Of a stretch of DNA of 64,000 nucleotides, positions 22,224-33,056 are shown one piece after another. How positions within the stretch are numbered: position 1 is the first letter of the stretch; each line of letters opens with the position of its first letter. The position numbers were made by a program, and so were the translations under genes. The stretch spans positions 52,908,925-52,972,924 of the forward strand of contig OY821772.1 of assembly GCA_963682175.1 (NCBI GenBank), read 5' to 3'. The notes beneath the pieces are model-generated. The model searched no databases, was not told the origin of the DNA, and saw only the letters and a list, made by a program, of their open reading frames with translations. Origin of the DNA: Triglochin maritima (Eukaryota; Streptophyta; Magnoliopsida; Alismatales; Juncaginaceae).

Positions 22224-23537
22224 TCAAGACACATTTACTCCAAAGCGTTGCCATATATTGTCGACCAAATCGGCTTGAAAGTTCAAATGTGTGGTGCGAT
22301 CACGAACTTGATCTCTCCTTCTCAAGTACCTAGTAATATCCAATACACGGTCAGTGGAATACCGAACCGCGTCGTTCACGGAATTTCCAGGTTGATCCTG
22401 AACAAATTCGTTCCAATCTCCAAAATTAGCGAAGGAATCACGTTCATCCTCCACTATCGTATTATGCATTACAATGCAAGCTGTCATTATTTTGTTAAGT
22501 ACAATCTTACTCCATGCAAGAGATGTCTTCTTCACTATCGCGAATCGCGCTTGCAAGACTCCAAATGCACGTTCTACATCTTTGCGTGATTCTTCCTGTC
22601 GTTCAGCAAATAACCTGTCCTTCGGTGTTTGTGGATGAACGATGGACGGAATGAATGCTGCCCATTTTGGATAAATATCATCAGTAAAATAATATCTCAT
22701 ATTATATCGAGAACCGTTTACCTCAAAATTCACAGGTGGAGCTCGTCCTTCCATTACGTCGTCAAAAACCGGAGATCGTTGCAGGACATTTAAGTCATTG
22801 CATGAACCTGATGTGCCAAAAAACGAGTGCCATATCCACAAGTCAGCCGACGCCACTGCCTCGAGGACAAGAGTGGCATTGCCACTACGCCCTTGATATT
22901 GGCCCCTCCAAACAACCGGGCAATTTTTCCACACCCAGTGCATGCAATCGATACTTCCCATCATGCCTGGGAACCCACGCTGCTCACCAACGTGAAGTAG
23001 TCGTGCTAGGTCATTTGCATTAGGTCTTCGGAGGTACTCACCGCCGAAGTTGTTAATTACACCATCGCAGAATTTCTCAAGTGCGTTTCTTGTCGTGGAT
23101 TCACTTAGCCTCAAGTATTCGTCCACCTCATCAGCCGCAACACCGTACGTTAGCATACGAATCGCCGCGGTACATTTTTGCAGACCAGAGATGTCCATCC
23201 TACCGGTGGCGTCTGGATTACGTTGGAAGAAGACATCAGACGCCTCAATGACACTCACAATGCGAAGAAATACATGCTTTCGCATCCTAAATCTTCTCCC
23301 GAAAATGTTGTCAGGATAAACATGGTCGTTAGAAAAATAATCCGCAATCAAACGGTTGTAACCAAGCTCCCTATCTCTATCTGGGTTCGAAGTTCGCATT
23401 CTACGTCTCTTAGGACGTTGGTCCACCACTTCGGAGACATACTCCGTTAAGGAGTTCAACACTTGGTCGTAAACTTCGTCATTGGATGTTGAAGATGATG
23501 AAGACTTCCAACTGGAAGACTTATCGGGTGAAGACAT
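22224..23537 (-). CDS. PIF/Harbinger DDE transposase, intact 437-aa ORF
   Basis: The transposase cuts and rejoins the element at TWA targets, acting in the nucleus with an ORF1 partner. The single-exon ORF has a Ser-rich and basic N-terminus (PKRRRMR at about 42-48) and a DDE_4-type catalytic domain. Likely catalytic residues are D197 (GSIDCMHW), D248 (GSCNDLN) and E322 (RKDVERAF), with HNTIV near the end as in the family. The length is normal for plant Harbinger transposases and no stop or shift is seen, so it may still be functional. A TATA box at 23577-23586 and a 72-bp tandem repeat lie directly upstream. Start chosen as the first ATG after the TATA box. Confidence 0.93.
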   Translation of the reverse strand: MSSPDKSSSWKSSSSSTSNDEVYDQVLNSLTEYVSEVVDQRPKRRRMRTSNPDRDRELGYNRLIADYFSNDHVYPDNIFGRRFRMRKHVFLRIVSVIEASDVFFQRNPDATGRMDISGLQKCTAAIRMLTYGVAADEVDEYLRLSESTTRNALEKFCDGVINNFGGEYLRRPNANDLARLLHVGEQRGFPGMMGSIDCMHWVWKNCPVVWRGQYQGRSGNATLVLEAVASADLWIWHSFFGTSGSCNDLNVLQRSPVFDDVMEGRAPPVNFEVNGSRYNMRYYFTDDIYPKWAAFIPSIVHPQTPKDRLFAERQEESRKDVERAFGVLQARFAIVKKTSLAWSKIVLNKIMTACIVMHNTIVEDERDSFANFGDWNEFVQDQPGNSVNDAVRYSTDRVLDITRYLRRRDQVRDRTTHLNFQADLVDNIWQRFGVNVS

Positions 23538-23576
23538 TGTTCGTAGATGAATGAGAGAGAACCAACCAGGAAGAGT

Positions 23577-23586
23577 GCATTTATAG
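23577..23586 (-). promoter_or_regulatory. TATA box of the Harbinger transposase
   Basis: CTATAAATGC on the minus strand lies about 40-50 bp upstream of the transposase start codon, between the codon and the 72-bp repeat array. It is a plausible core promoter element, by position only. Confidence 0.55.
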
Positions 23587-23600
23587 TTGTGAGAAGTAAC

Positions 23601-24035
23601 CTACAGTACGTGCGTGACTCACTAAAGACGAGACGATTGAATCGAGGCTTGGACTTCTCAAACATCGAGGACCTACAGTACGCGCGTGACTCACTGAAGA
23701 TGAGACGATTGGATTGAGGCTTGAACTTCTCAAACATCGAGGACCTACAGTACGCGCGTGACTCACTAAAGACGAGACGATTGGATCGAGGCTTGAACTT
23801 CTCAAACATCGAGGACTTACAGTACGCGCGTGACTCACTAAAGACGAGACGATTGAATCGAGGCTTGGACTTCTCAAACATCGAGGACCTACAGTACGCG
23901 CGTGACTCACTAAAGACGAGACGATTGGATCGAGGCTTCAACTTCTCAAACATCGAGGACTTACAGTACGCGCGTGACTCACTAAAGACGAGACGATTTG
24001 ATCGAGGTTTGGAATTCTCAAACATCGAGGACCTA
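23601..24035. repeat. 72-bp tandem repeat, six units, in the Harbinger promoter region
   Basis: Six units start at 23601 and recur every 72 bp, each beginning CTACAGTACGCGCGTGACTC or CTACAGTACGTGCGTGACTC. They differ at one to four bases. Because 72 is a multiple of three, ORFs of 109-189 codons run through on both strands; these are not genes. The array lies immediately upstream of the transposase TATA box. Confidence 0.95.
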
Positions 24036-24274
24036 CAGTATTTCGTATTCTGTACTTGTATTGTATTTTGTTTCCGAAGTGTATATGTATTGTATTTGTA
24101 TTTTGTATTTCTTAATTTATTTATAATTTTTTAATTTTTTTTATATCTAAGTAAATCATAAAATTGTTAATTAATCATAAAATATTTTTTCAATTATTTT
24201 GTAATACCTAATTAATTAAATTCCATTTACCTAATTAATACATTATCCTAATTATAAAAATAATCTTTATTTTT

Positions 24275-24307
<33 letters not shown>

Positions 24308-24424
24308 AACTGGACGAATGGGGGGGGGGGGCACGTGGCCCCCCGCCTGGGCACCTAGGGTGGATTCCCGTTAAGAGAGGGCTGCCCGGGCACCCAGGGC
24401 GCATTCCCGTTAAGGGTGCTCTTA

Positions 24425-25000
24425 GGTGTCTTATTTTTTCTTTTTGTCACATCAATTTCTCTTTATATTATGTTAGCCACACCTATTAAAAAAATCTCAT
24501 TAACCATACCCACTACCCCCAAACACTATACATTCTCTTTCCTTTAACTCATTTCGTATTTTTTTTTCAATTTTAATTCTTCCAAAACATTCAACAAATT
24601 CGTATTTTCTAGATGTCCGTATTGTATTTGTATTTTGTAATGTATTATTTCCGGAAATAACGTAGTATTAATATATATTTTAATTTTAACATTTAATCTT
24701 TATTTATTGTTAATGACATAATAGTTTTATTGAAGAAATTTAATTTAATAATACAAATTTAATTTACATATTACAAATATTATTTAAATAAATTACATAC
24801 TAAAAAACATTACCCACATTAATAAAAAATACTCATTACATTGTAAATTTAATCTAATAACATTATTAAACCTCCATATTATTAAACAAAAAAAGACCAA
24901 TGGGGAGGACACGATCCCCCTACCCCAGGCGGCCAACTGGGTCGCCCACCACCTGAGGAAACGTCCAGACGGCTGGCCACCCCGTTAACCATGGCCTTAC
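24425..25000. mobile_element. Harbinger-like non-autonomous fragment next to the intact element
   Basis: The right end (about 24890-24998) has GGGGAGGACACGAT, a GC-rich block and CCGTTAACCATGGCC, followed by TTA. This resembles the right ends at 15.9 and 24.3 kb, read as a PIF/Harbinger TIR. The interior (about 24500-24560, ACTATACATTCTCTTTCC) resembles the 5' regions of the head-to-head pair. No good left TIR is found. The intact element's right target site abuts it, so the left end may have been lost when that element inserted. Confidence 0.55.
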
Positions 25001-25456
25001 TGTTCTATTTTATATTAAGCCACTTAAAAAAAACAAAAGGCCGGTAAAAGAAAGCCTCTACTATCAGGTATCAGCAAATAATCTGAGGAACTTTTATAGG
25101 GACGAGGGTTGCTACTTTTGTAACTTGTGTAAGGCATTTTTTTCAAAGTGGAATACAGGTTTGCGAAGCAGTACTCGTGACTTGTGAGCCTGTGACGCAT
25201 TCCATGTGCTGTGACTTGGAGGTTTGCTTCATCACACTTACCAAACCAAAGGACAAGGAAAGTAAGCAACTAGAAAAATCCATAAGCTTTCCTCATTTGA
25301 ATACAAACATAAAACCAGAAGCTTAATTTACAAACCCAGAGCTGATGACCACACATGCACCATAAATAAAGGATGATAAATTCCTCCAGAACATGATTAA
25401 TTGACTCCACACACTTCCACACAAACTAAGAGCCCATGCTACTACTGAACACTTCC
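25001..25456 (-). other. 3' flank of the aquaporin gene
   Basis: AT-rich sequence downstream of the PIP1 stop codon, expected to hold its 3' untranslated region and polyadenylation site. No other gene is seen. The ORFs at 25024-25269 and 25323-25556 are the untranslated region and a shadow of exon 4. Confidence 0.55.
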
Positions 25457-26859
25457 TTAGGGCCTGCTGCTCTTGAATGGGATTGCTCTGATGACAATCT
25501 GGTGGTAGATTGCAGCAAGAGCAGCTCCAATGAAGGGTCCAACCCAGAACACCCACTGCATCAAATTCAAAAACAAAACAAAAAAAAGGTTAGAAAAAAA
25601 CATATTTTGTAGAGATGGAAAACATGCTTGATGAAGATATGGAAGTGGAGCTCACATGGTCATTCCATGCAGGGGCCTTGTTGTAGACGATGGCAGCTCC
25701 AAGACTCCTGGCTGGGTTGATGCCTGTGCCAGTGATGGGGATGGTGGCCAAGTGAACCAAGAACACAGCAAACCCAATGGGCAGAGGAGCAAGAATCTAA
25801 ACACCAAAAACACCCAAATCAAAAAATAAAATTAAGCCAAAACACAAGTCAAACATAACTGTGATCTGAAGACAAACTACAGCCGAAGTACAAAACCTCA
25901 AAAGATAACAAGTTTTTTATTTCATTAAAAAGGTGGACTTACAGGGACATGAGAATCTCTGGCACTCCTCTTGGCATCAGTGGCAGAGAAGACAGTGTAC
26001 ACAAGAACAAAAGTGCCAATAATCTCAGCACCCAAGCCTGATCCTTTGGTATAACCAGAGGCAACAACATTGGCTCCACCCTTCAACATGGTGTAGTTGG
26101 TGCTGTTCACAAAACCCTTCACCACTCCAGCTCCACAGATAGCACCCAAGCACTGCATGATCATGTAGAACACAGCCCTGGTCAGGGACAGCTTCCTTGC
26201 TAGGAACAGCCCAAAGGTCACAGCAGGGTTGATGTGCCCACCTGCCAAAACACACACAAAAAACATCAAAATAACACCCAGCAATTTTTCTCAAACCAAA
26301 ATATGATTTTTAAGAAAAAACACAAAAAATGTGGCAGGTGGGATTACTCTTACTATATTATAGTGACCACAATAAAATAAGAAAACCTACCAACTAGTAT
26401 GATCTCTGGCAACATAACACCAAAATTTAAGGTCGACTCGACTGGATCCGGCTCGTTTACACCCTTAAAGGCAAAAAGAAAAGAAAAAGAAAAAAAAAGA
26501 AGTGTAGAGAAGACAAGAGTGGTACCAGAGATGCCAGCAGTGCAGTAGACAAGAGCAAAGATCATGCCTCCAAAAGCCCATGCAATGCCCTGAGTCCCGA
26601 CGGTCTTGCACTTGTTGTCGGCCTTGGCGTAGCCCATGACGGTGAGGATGGTGATGTAGAGGAAAAGGAAGGTGGCCATGAACTCGGCTATGCCGGCCCT
26701 GTAGAAGGACCAGGAGGTGAGCTCACCGGGTTCGAACAGAGGTGCCGGTGGTGGCTCCTTGTAGTCCTTGTTGTCTTGCACTTGGGCTGCCGTGCCTATT
26801 GGTTGCCTCTCTGAGAACTTGTTCGCTCCCAACTTCACATCCTCCTCTTTGCCCTCCAT
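25457..26859 (-). CDS. PIP1: Plasma-membrane aquaporin, PIP1 subfamily (complete, four exons)
   Basis: Exons are 26859-26526, 26241-25943, 25796-25656 and 25555-25457. All introns are GT-AG and phases join to 290 residues, the normal PIP1 length. The N-terminus [15 protein letters not shown] and the block SERQPIGT are PIP1 signatures. Six membrane spans and two half-helices are expected; the two NPA motifs are at N116-A118 (GGHINPAV) and N238-A240 (GTGINPARS), with the filter arginine R241. The four-exon structure is the usual one for PIP genes. The product moves water, and possibly CO2 or peroxide, across the plasma membrane, usually in heterotetramers with PIP2. Intron 1 carries a short hAT-like end at about 26440-26465. 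No lesion is seen; expected functional. Confidence 0.97.
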
Positions 26860-29688
26860 CTTTCTTTTTTGCTCCTAACTTGTGATTTCTTTCTTGCTGT
26901 GTATGTGGTGCTCTAGTACAAGAGAAAGTGTGGTGTTCTTGTTCTTATAGAAGAAAGAGAGAATGGCGAAAGCAAAAGCAAGCACTGATTATTATTATTA
27001 TTATTATTAAATTCAAATTTAAAAGAATGGGTGTTGTTTACGCTATCTGGGGTATTTGCATGCTGCACCATCTAAATGGTGGTTTTGTGTAACTGCATAC
27101 TTCTCTTTGAAACGTAAAATAAGTTCATACAACTTAGTTTGCGGTTGCGCAAAGATAGAGAAGTTTGGAAAATGAGTAAAATGTGTAATTCAAACATAAG
27201 ACAAAGTAACTCGTATTGGTTATTGTTCAAAACTAACTATTGTTGAATCTTAAATTTATCATCCAATACTACTCTAGTCATGCTTTTGAAGGCTTATTAG
27301 TTTCACATTCAATAGGAATCCAATAAATACTTTAAACAATAGAAACGATTTAGAAAGGATGCCCCTGGAATTTAAAGGGACGGACCATGTTCGAGTGGTC
27401 CTTATATTTTTCTGCAATTTCCACTCTGCTTGCTTTCTGCTCTTCTGTTATTTTAAAATAATAACAAAACATGGACCTTTCTAGATTTTTGTGCTAAGCA
27501 TATTGAATTCCACCCATATTCGGTTCCGGTTTAATCACGGATCTTGATAATTCGATAGCACTACTTTTGACAAAGACAAAGATTAAGGACCATGAAATGC
27601 AACTTGTTCATTGTTTTGGATTGATTAGGATGAGATAAGGCTATCAACTTTTGTTCCGTTCGACTTGAAAATGAATGATTTTGATGAAAAATCAAAAAAT
27701 CTTCAAATTTGGTTCGATAAATGAGCCGTTCGATCTCGAAAAAATTTGATGGTCGACTTGATAGCTCGTTCGAATTTTTTTATTGCTTTACTCATAATTA
27801 TTTTTTTGTATTTGTTAATAACGTAAGATGATACTTATGACTCGAAATTTCTCTCGATTTGGCTCGTTTACGCTCTTAGGATGAGAGATCAAATCTCATT
27901 ATCCTGAAATATGTAGTATATATAAATTTGAAAAATTCAAAAATGTTCAAACTCATAAGTTTTAATGTTCTGCTCAACTAGTCATGGAGTGCGACAATTA
28001 GGGTTTGAGGCGATTTCGCCTTCCCACCCGTTGCCAACCCTCTTCCCCCTCCCCTTTTCTCCATTTCCAAATCCCATCCAGACTCTCTCCCCTCTTGTTT
28101 GTTCGTATATTGGTCTCTCGTCGCCATCCACACTCTGACTATCTTAACCACCATTATTTCGTACTCCTCCACTCGTTCGATCCGCATGGAGGTTGTCAGC
28201 ACTGGATGCGGGCCAGTCCACTTTCGTAAGTCTTGCTACTGCCCATCACGCCCATCACCAAACTCCGTTATATCGCTCCTACGTTCCATCAGCCCCTGGC
28301 TCCACTTTTGGTAGTTGTACCCTCAGCACTCCAGCTCTCTCCCATTCCACAAGGGTCTCTGAGAGGAGTTTTACACTACTTTTACTTGGAATTGTCTTGT
28401 TATCATTTTGATTTTCCGTTTACTTGGAAGTGTTTTTGGTGGAATCTGAGTTTGTTAATGATCAACTTTGTTAGCTCCTAGTTTACATTGTCGTTTTGTT
28501 TTCTGTTTCCCGTGCAGCATGCCTGTGGTACCTTGCTGCCCAACGTCGATCACTTGTGGCTCCCCATCAATCCCACCTCCATCTCGCAAATCGGCCCAAC
28601 CGTCCACCCCTTCAGATCTGACGGCCACAAGCTACCCTTAAAACCCCACATCTGCCCCAACCCTTCCACCCCTTCCGACCCCGATTGAGCGCCTCCACCG
28701 TCGCCGGGGGGATCCTGCGCTCTCCACTTGACGCCAACTCGATCTCCCCCAACCTCTGCATCGCGTCCTCCAGCTCTCCACTAACATTCACACGAGTTGC
28801 TTTGCATAATACAAATCTTACCCAGTGCTACACTATCCTTCAAGCAAAAGACGTCTCTCGGACTTTGATTTTATAAAAGTTATCCTTAGGGCAAACCAAT
28901 GTTATCCCTTTTATAGTAGTATTTGTTTGTTGTAAACCTCTTGCTTGTACCATGCACTTAATAATATGTAGCTTTTACCCAGCAATGAAATCATACTATT
29001 TCTGTATAAAAAACTAGCCATGGAGTCATGGAGTTCATGTTAAATTTTTGTTTCACAGGGTATTACTACTTTAGTGGCAAACACACTGTAGCCACCAGAT
29101 GGGAGACTGACAAAAAAAAAAAAAAACAGGGCTATGATTGAAAAGATGACAAAGATCACCTCTCCAGGTCCAGGGTAATTGCTATTCACTGCTGTCCACT
29201 TATTGAGTGAAGAGTGAAGACTACATAATTATGTACAAAATTTAGTCATCAGCTCAATTTGACCACCATTCCACCACCATCGTGTAAAATAATAAGCTGG
29301 CATGGTGGCTGATATCATCACATGTGTTTTCCAAGAACTATTTCTATATAAAGAATGTGACTGGTTAACTGGTGAAAGGTATCGTGCCAGTTTTCTTGAG
29401 TTTAATGGTAAAAGAGGGTGTGGGGGTAAGACCTGTGTAACGAAGCATGACCGTCGCTAACAATGACATGTCAGAATCTACGTTGTCACGTCTTTCACCG
29501 GACCACCTTTTTTTTTTAAATTGGTTTTTCACAGGACCACCTTAGTATCGTAAACGAACGGTTAGATTTAGCCGGGATTAAATAAATTGTTAGTGCTAAT
29601 TCAGGAAAGTAATACGATTTTAATTTAGTGTGCGTGTAGGAATGCATTTTGGGTTTTTTTGGAACCCCCAAGAGGTTTTTGACATGCA
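26860..29688. other. PIP1 promoter and long intergenic region
   Basis: A TATA-like CTATAAGAAC lies at 26941-26950 on the minus strand, about 80 bp before the PIP1 start codon. An (ATT)n microsatellite spans 26988-27010. A degenerate hAT-like end (GGCTCGTTTACG then CTTAGG) lies at 27861-27880. From 27960 to 28870 there is C/T-rich sequence with overlapping ORFs of 60-80 codons in several frames; I recognise no family and do not call a gene. The remainder is AT-rich and blank to me. Confidence 0.5.
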
Positions 29689-30002
29689 TAAACTATTGGA
29701 AAATGTTTAGTGGACGCGCGCGTCCGGGACGCGCGCTGATGTGGCCAGTCCACTCAGCAGACGCTGCTTAGTTGGCGCGATGGGATATGAAAAGTTTTTT
29801 GTTTTTTTATTCCTCTATTTTCGTACCGTCATCATTTCCACCATCCTTCCCTCCATCCCTCATTAATGCGACTCAAATCACTCTCTTCCTTCCTCATTTT
29901 GGCGCTCGGCGCTCCTACACGGCACAGAAGACTTGTTATCAATCTCAAGATGCCTCTTCCTTTTCCTTCCCTTCTCTTCTGTGGTCATTCCTCTGTACTC
30001 AA

Positions 30003-32946
30003 ATGGAAATCGTTCCCGTGCCTTCCCTAGTGGAGCAGCCATCAAACGTTCCCCATGAGGGGATGTTTTTTCCCCTCTTTCGAAGAAGCCAAAGCATTTT
30101 ACGTGGCCTATGCCGATCTTTGTGGTTTTGGCGTTAAGACAAGACAATCTCATTACGATCGTGGTGTTGTTATACGGGCCACGCTGACTTGCTCCAAGGA
30201 GGGCACCGCACCAACGGACCAAGGGCAAGGAAAATTGAAGCCTAGGTTATCCAGCAGAGTACAATGCACTGCTCGGATAAGGGTATCCGGAAACACAGCA
30301 AGGGGTTACAACGTTAACTTTGTGGATCTTAACCATAACCATCCCATGCTTGACCCGGAGCAAATGCGATTTCTCAGGCAAAAACGAACCGTCCCTGAAT
30401 CCGTCGTAGCACGGATATCGGTTAATGATGAAGCTGGGATATCGGCTGCTAAGACCATGCAATCTCTTGTGGTCGAGGCTGGAGGTTATGACAAATTGAC
30501 TTTCAACGAAAGGGATTTAAGGTTTGTGTTCTTTCCGTCTAACATAATTGAAGTTGAACATTTTGCGCCTGGTCTTACTGGTTCCTGTTTGCAGGAATGT
30601 TGTAAACCAAGTCAGAAATTTGAAGATGAGACCTGGTGATGCACAAGCTCTTCAGGACTATTTCATTAGGATGCAGAAGATTGATTCCATGTTTTTTTAT
30701 GTAATAGATATGGATGACGAAGGAAGACTACGCAACGTTTTTTGGGCTGACAGTCGTTCTAGAGCTGCATATTCATACTTTGGAGACGCAATATGTTTCG
30801 ACACAACCTACATTACCAACAAATACGACATGCCATTCGCCCCATTTGTAGGAGTCAATCACTATTTCGAATCAGTTTTGCTCGGTTGCGCTTTGCTGTC
30901 CTATGAGACTACTGAAAATTACATATGGTTGTTCCAAACCTGGTTGTCGTGCATGAACGATAAGTTTTTTTCCTTCTTCCCTCTTCATATCTTCCTCTTT
31001 TTTGTTTGTCTATTCGTAATAAAAAGTCTGTCTGTTCGGAATAAGAAGAGTGTATGTTCGGAATAAGAAGTCTGTCTGTTCGTATTAAGAAGTCTCTCTG
31101 TTCGGATTAAGTGTTGCGTTTGTTCGGAATAAGAAGTCGGATTGTTCGGATTAAGTGTTGTGTCTGTTCGGAATAAGTTGTGAGTCTGTTCGGATTAAGT
31201 GTTGTGTCTGTTCGGAATAAGTGGTCGGACTGTTCCGATTAAGTGTTGTGTCTGTTCGGATTAAGTGTTGTGTCTGTTCGGAATAAGTTGTGAGTCTGTT
31301 CGGATTAAGTGTTGTGTCTGCTCGGAATAAGTGGTGGGTCTGTTCGGAATAAGAAGTCTGACTGTTCGGATTAAGTGTTGTGTCTGTTCGGAATAAGTGG
31401 TCTGACTGTTCGGATTAACTTGTTGTGTCTGTTCGGAATAAGAAGTCTGACTGTTCGGAATAAGTAGTCTGTCTGTTCGGAATAAGAAGTCTGACTGTTC
31501 GGATTAAGTGTTGTGTCTGTTCGGAATAAGTGGCCTGACTGTTCGGATTAAGTGTTGTGTCTGTTCGGAATAAGAAGACTGTCTGTTTTGGATTAAGAAG
31601 TCTGTCTGTTCGGAATAATGTCTCACTCCTTTCTAATTGGGTCCCTTATGCAGATATACCCCCCAGCTATAATAACAGATCAATGTGGTGCCATTACTGC
31701 TGCTGTAAGGAATGTCTTCCCAGATTCAAGACACAGATTCTGTATATGGCACATAATGAACAAAGCTCCCGTGAAGTTGCCGACGCAGTATCGGGATCAC
31801 ATATTATTTGATCTGAAATTGATTGTATATGATTCCAAAACCCCAGCAGAATTTGATCGTAATTGGCAGGGTTTCCTTCTTGATTTTGACCTGCAGAACC
31901 ACAGCTGGCTCAAATCCATTTATGCAATCCGAGAGTCGTGGATCCCTGCATTTATTGGTGATTTTTTTTTCGCGGGAATGGCATCTACTCAGAGGAGCGA
32001 GAGTATGAACGCCTTCTTCGACAAGTATCTTACTTCGAAGACCACCCTTAAGCAGTTTGTTTAACAATACGAACTTGCGCTCCGCCACAAGTACGAGAAG
32101 GAAGCTCAATCAGAATTTGATTGTCTTCATAAAAAACCCCAGTTGGTTTCAATTTATCCATTCGAGAGTCAGTTGAGTGAGTTGTATACCGTAGGGGTCT
32201 TCAAAAAAGTGCAGTTACAAATTGGGAAGATGATATACTGCGATATAACGGAGGAGTTCAATACGAATGAAACATTCCAGTACAAGGTATCTGAACGTGT
32301 TTTGGCTGGTGAGCAGCTACTGTCGAAACGTATCCTAGTACAAAACACATCCATGAATTTTACATGTGATTGCAGAATGTTTCAGCACGTTGGGCTTCTA
32401 TGCTGCCACGTTTTTGTTGTACTTGCACGCTTGAATCCTAATGCATTGCTTCCAGACTCTTACATGCTTAATCGATGGCGGAAGGATATTCGAAGGAGCT
32501 ATCGAGATAAGACGTACCCAGACGATGGTGTAATGGCGAAGGATGCGCTACGTCGTCACGACGACATCATGGGTCGTGCCGTTTGGATCGCACAGGAAGC
32601 CTTCATCTCCCACAAAAGGTATATTGAGGCCGTGCAGTGTATTGAAATGCTTAAGGCACGTATGCACACTACACAAAACTTGGTTCGACCTGATGAACCT
32701 GAGTCTTCGGGTACATCGGTCCTTAATCCGGAAAAGGTCAGACGTATAGGAAGACCGCCGACTAGACGTCGAGTGTCTTTAGCTGAGAAGATAATTAAAA
32801 AGAGCCATAAAAAACACGCCCAACAAGAGAAGGGAAAGTGGAAGATGAAGGTTACTTCGCCGCTTCACGAAGTAGCACCAAAACCCGCGGATCCTGATTT
32901 CTCCGATTGGGACATGAGTTTGTATTACGAGGAATTTCCTCCTTAA
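30003..32946 (+). pseudogene. MURA-type Mutator transposase, lightly damaged
   Basis: The likely start is 30003. Exons are about 30003-30521, 30595-30958 and 31654-32946. The N-terminal FAR1-like zinc-binding domain shows SFEEAKAFYVAYA, CSKEG and LNHNHP. The MULE catalytic domain shows a first Asp in CFDTTYITNKYD, a second in IITDQCGA and Glu in STQRSESMN. A SWIM zinc finger (CDCRMFQHVGLLCCHVF) lies at about 32370-32420. Lesions: one extra base in a T-run at about 30066 shifts the frame; the intron 2 donor reads AACGATAAGT, where AAC|GTAAGT would be in phase; and TAA at 32062 replaces a codon inside the frame. Intron 2 (about 700 bp) is mostly 22-bp repeat. The coding match is otherwise long and clean, so loss of function is recent. 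Confidence 0.85.
31018..31618 (+). repeat. 22-bp tandem array 2 (intron 2 of MURA)
   Basis: About 27 units have the core CTGTTCGGAATAAG or CTGTTCGGATTAAG followed by an 8-bp variable part such as TGTTGTGT or AAGTCTGT. The array fills nearly the whole intron between the two catalytic-domain exons. Its orientation is CTGTTCGG on the coding strand. Confidence 0.93.
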
Positions 32947-33056
32947 TTTACATTTTTTTGTTTTTTCCCGTTCTTGTAAAACCACGAAACTTGTAATTGT
33001 TGATACGTTGTGATCTGTAAATGGTTGTTATACAAGTTCAGTTCAGATTTACTTGT

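Larger units (their letters stand above)
21844..24421 (-). mobile_element. PIF/Harbinger DNA transposon (2578 bp) with an intact transposase
   Basis: The left end GAGCATCATTAACGG and the right end read in reverse, GAGCACCCTTAACGG, are inverted repeats. TTA flanks both (21841-21843 and 24422-24424), the 3-bp target duplication typical of PIF/Harbinger. The single long ORF is the DDE transposase on the minus strand. A GC-rich block with CCCGTTAAG near 24369 partly repeats the right terminus. No ORF1 lies inside; the nearest are the two broken copies at 12.4-15.5 kb. Confidence 0.9.

Noticed and set aside
22248..23450. Plus-strand ORFs of 89-113 codons
   Set aside because: Shadows of the Harbinger transposase, which is a complete and motif-supported ORF on the minus strand.
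23456..24134. ORFs of 109-189 codons with a 24-residue repeat on both strands
   Set aside because: By-product of the 72-bp tandem repeat, which keeps every frame open; it lies in the transposase promoter region.
27960..28876. Several overlapping ORFs of 60-80 codons
   Set aside because: C/T-rich sequence opens several frames at once. None has a recognisable motif or splice structure.
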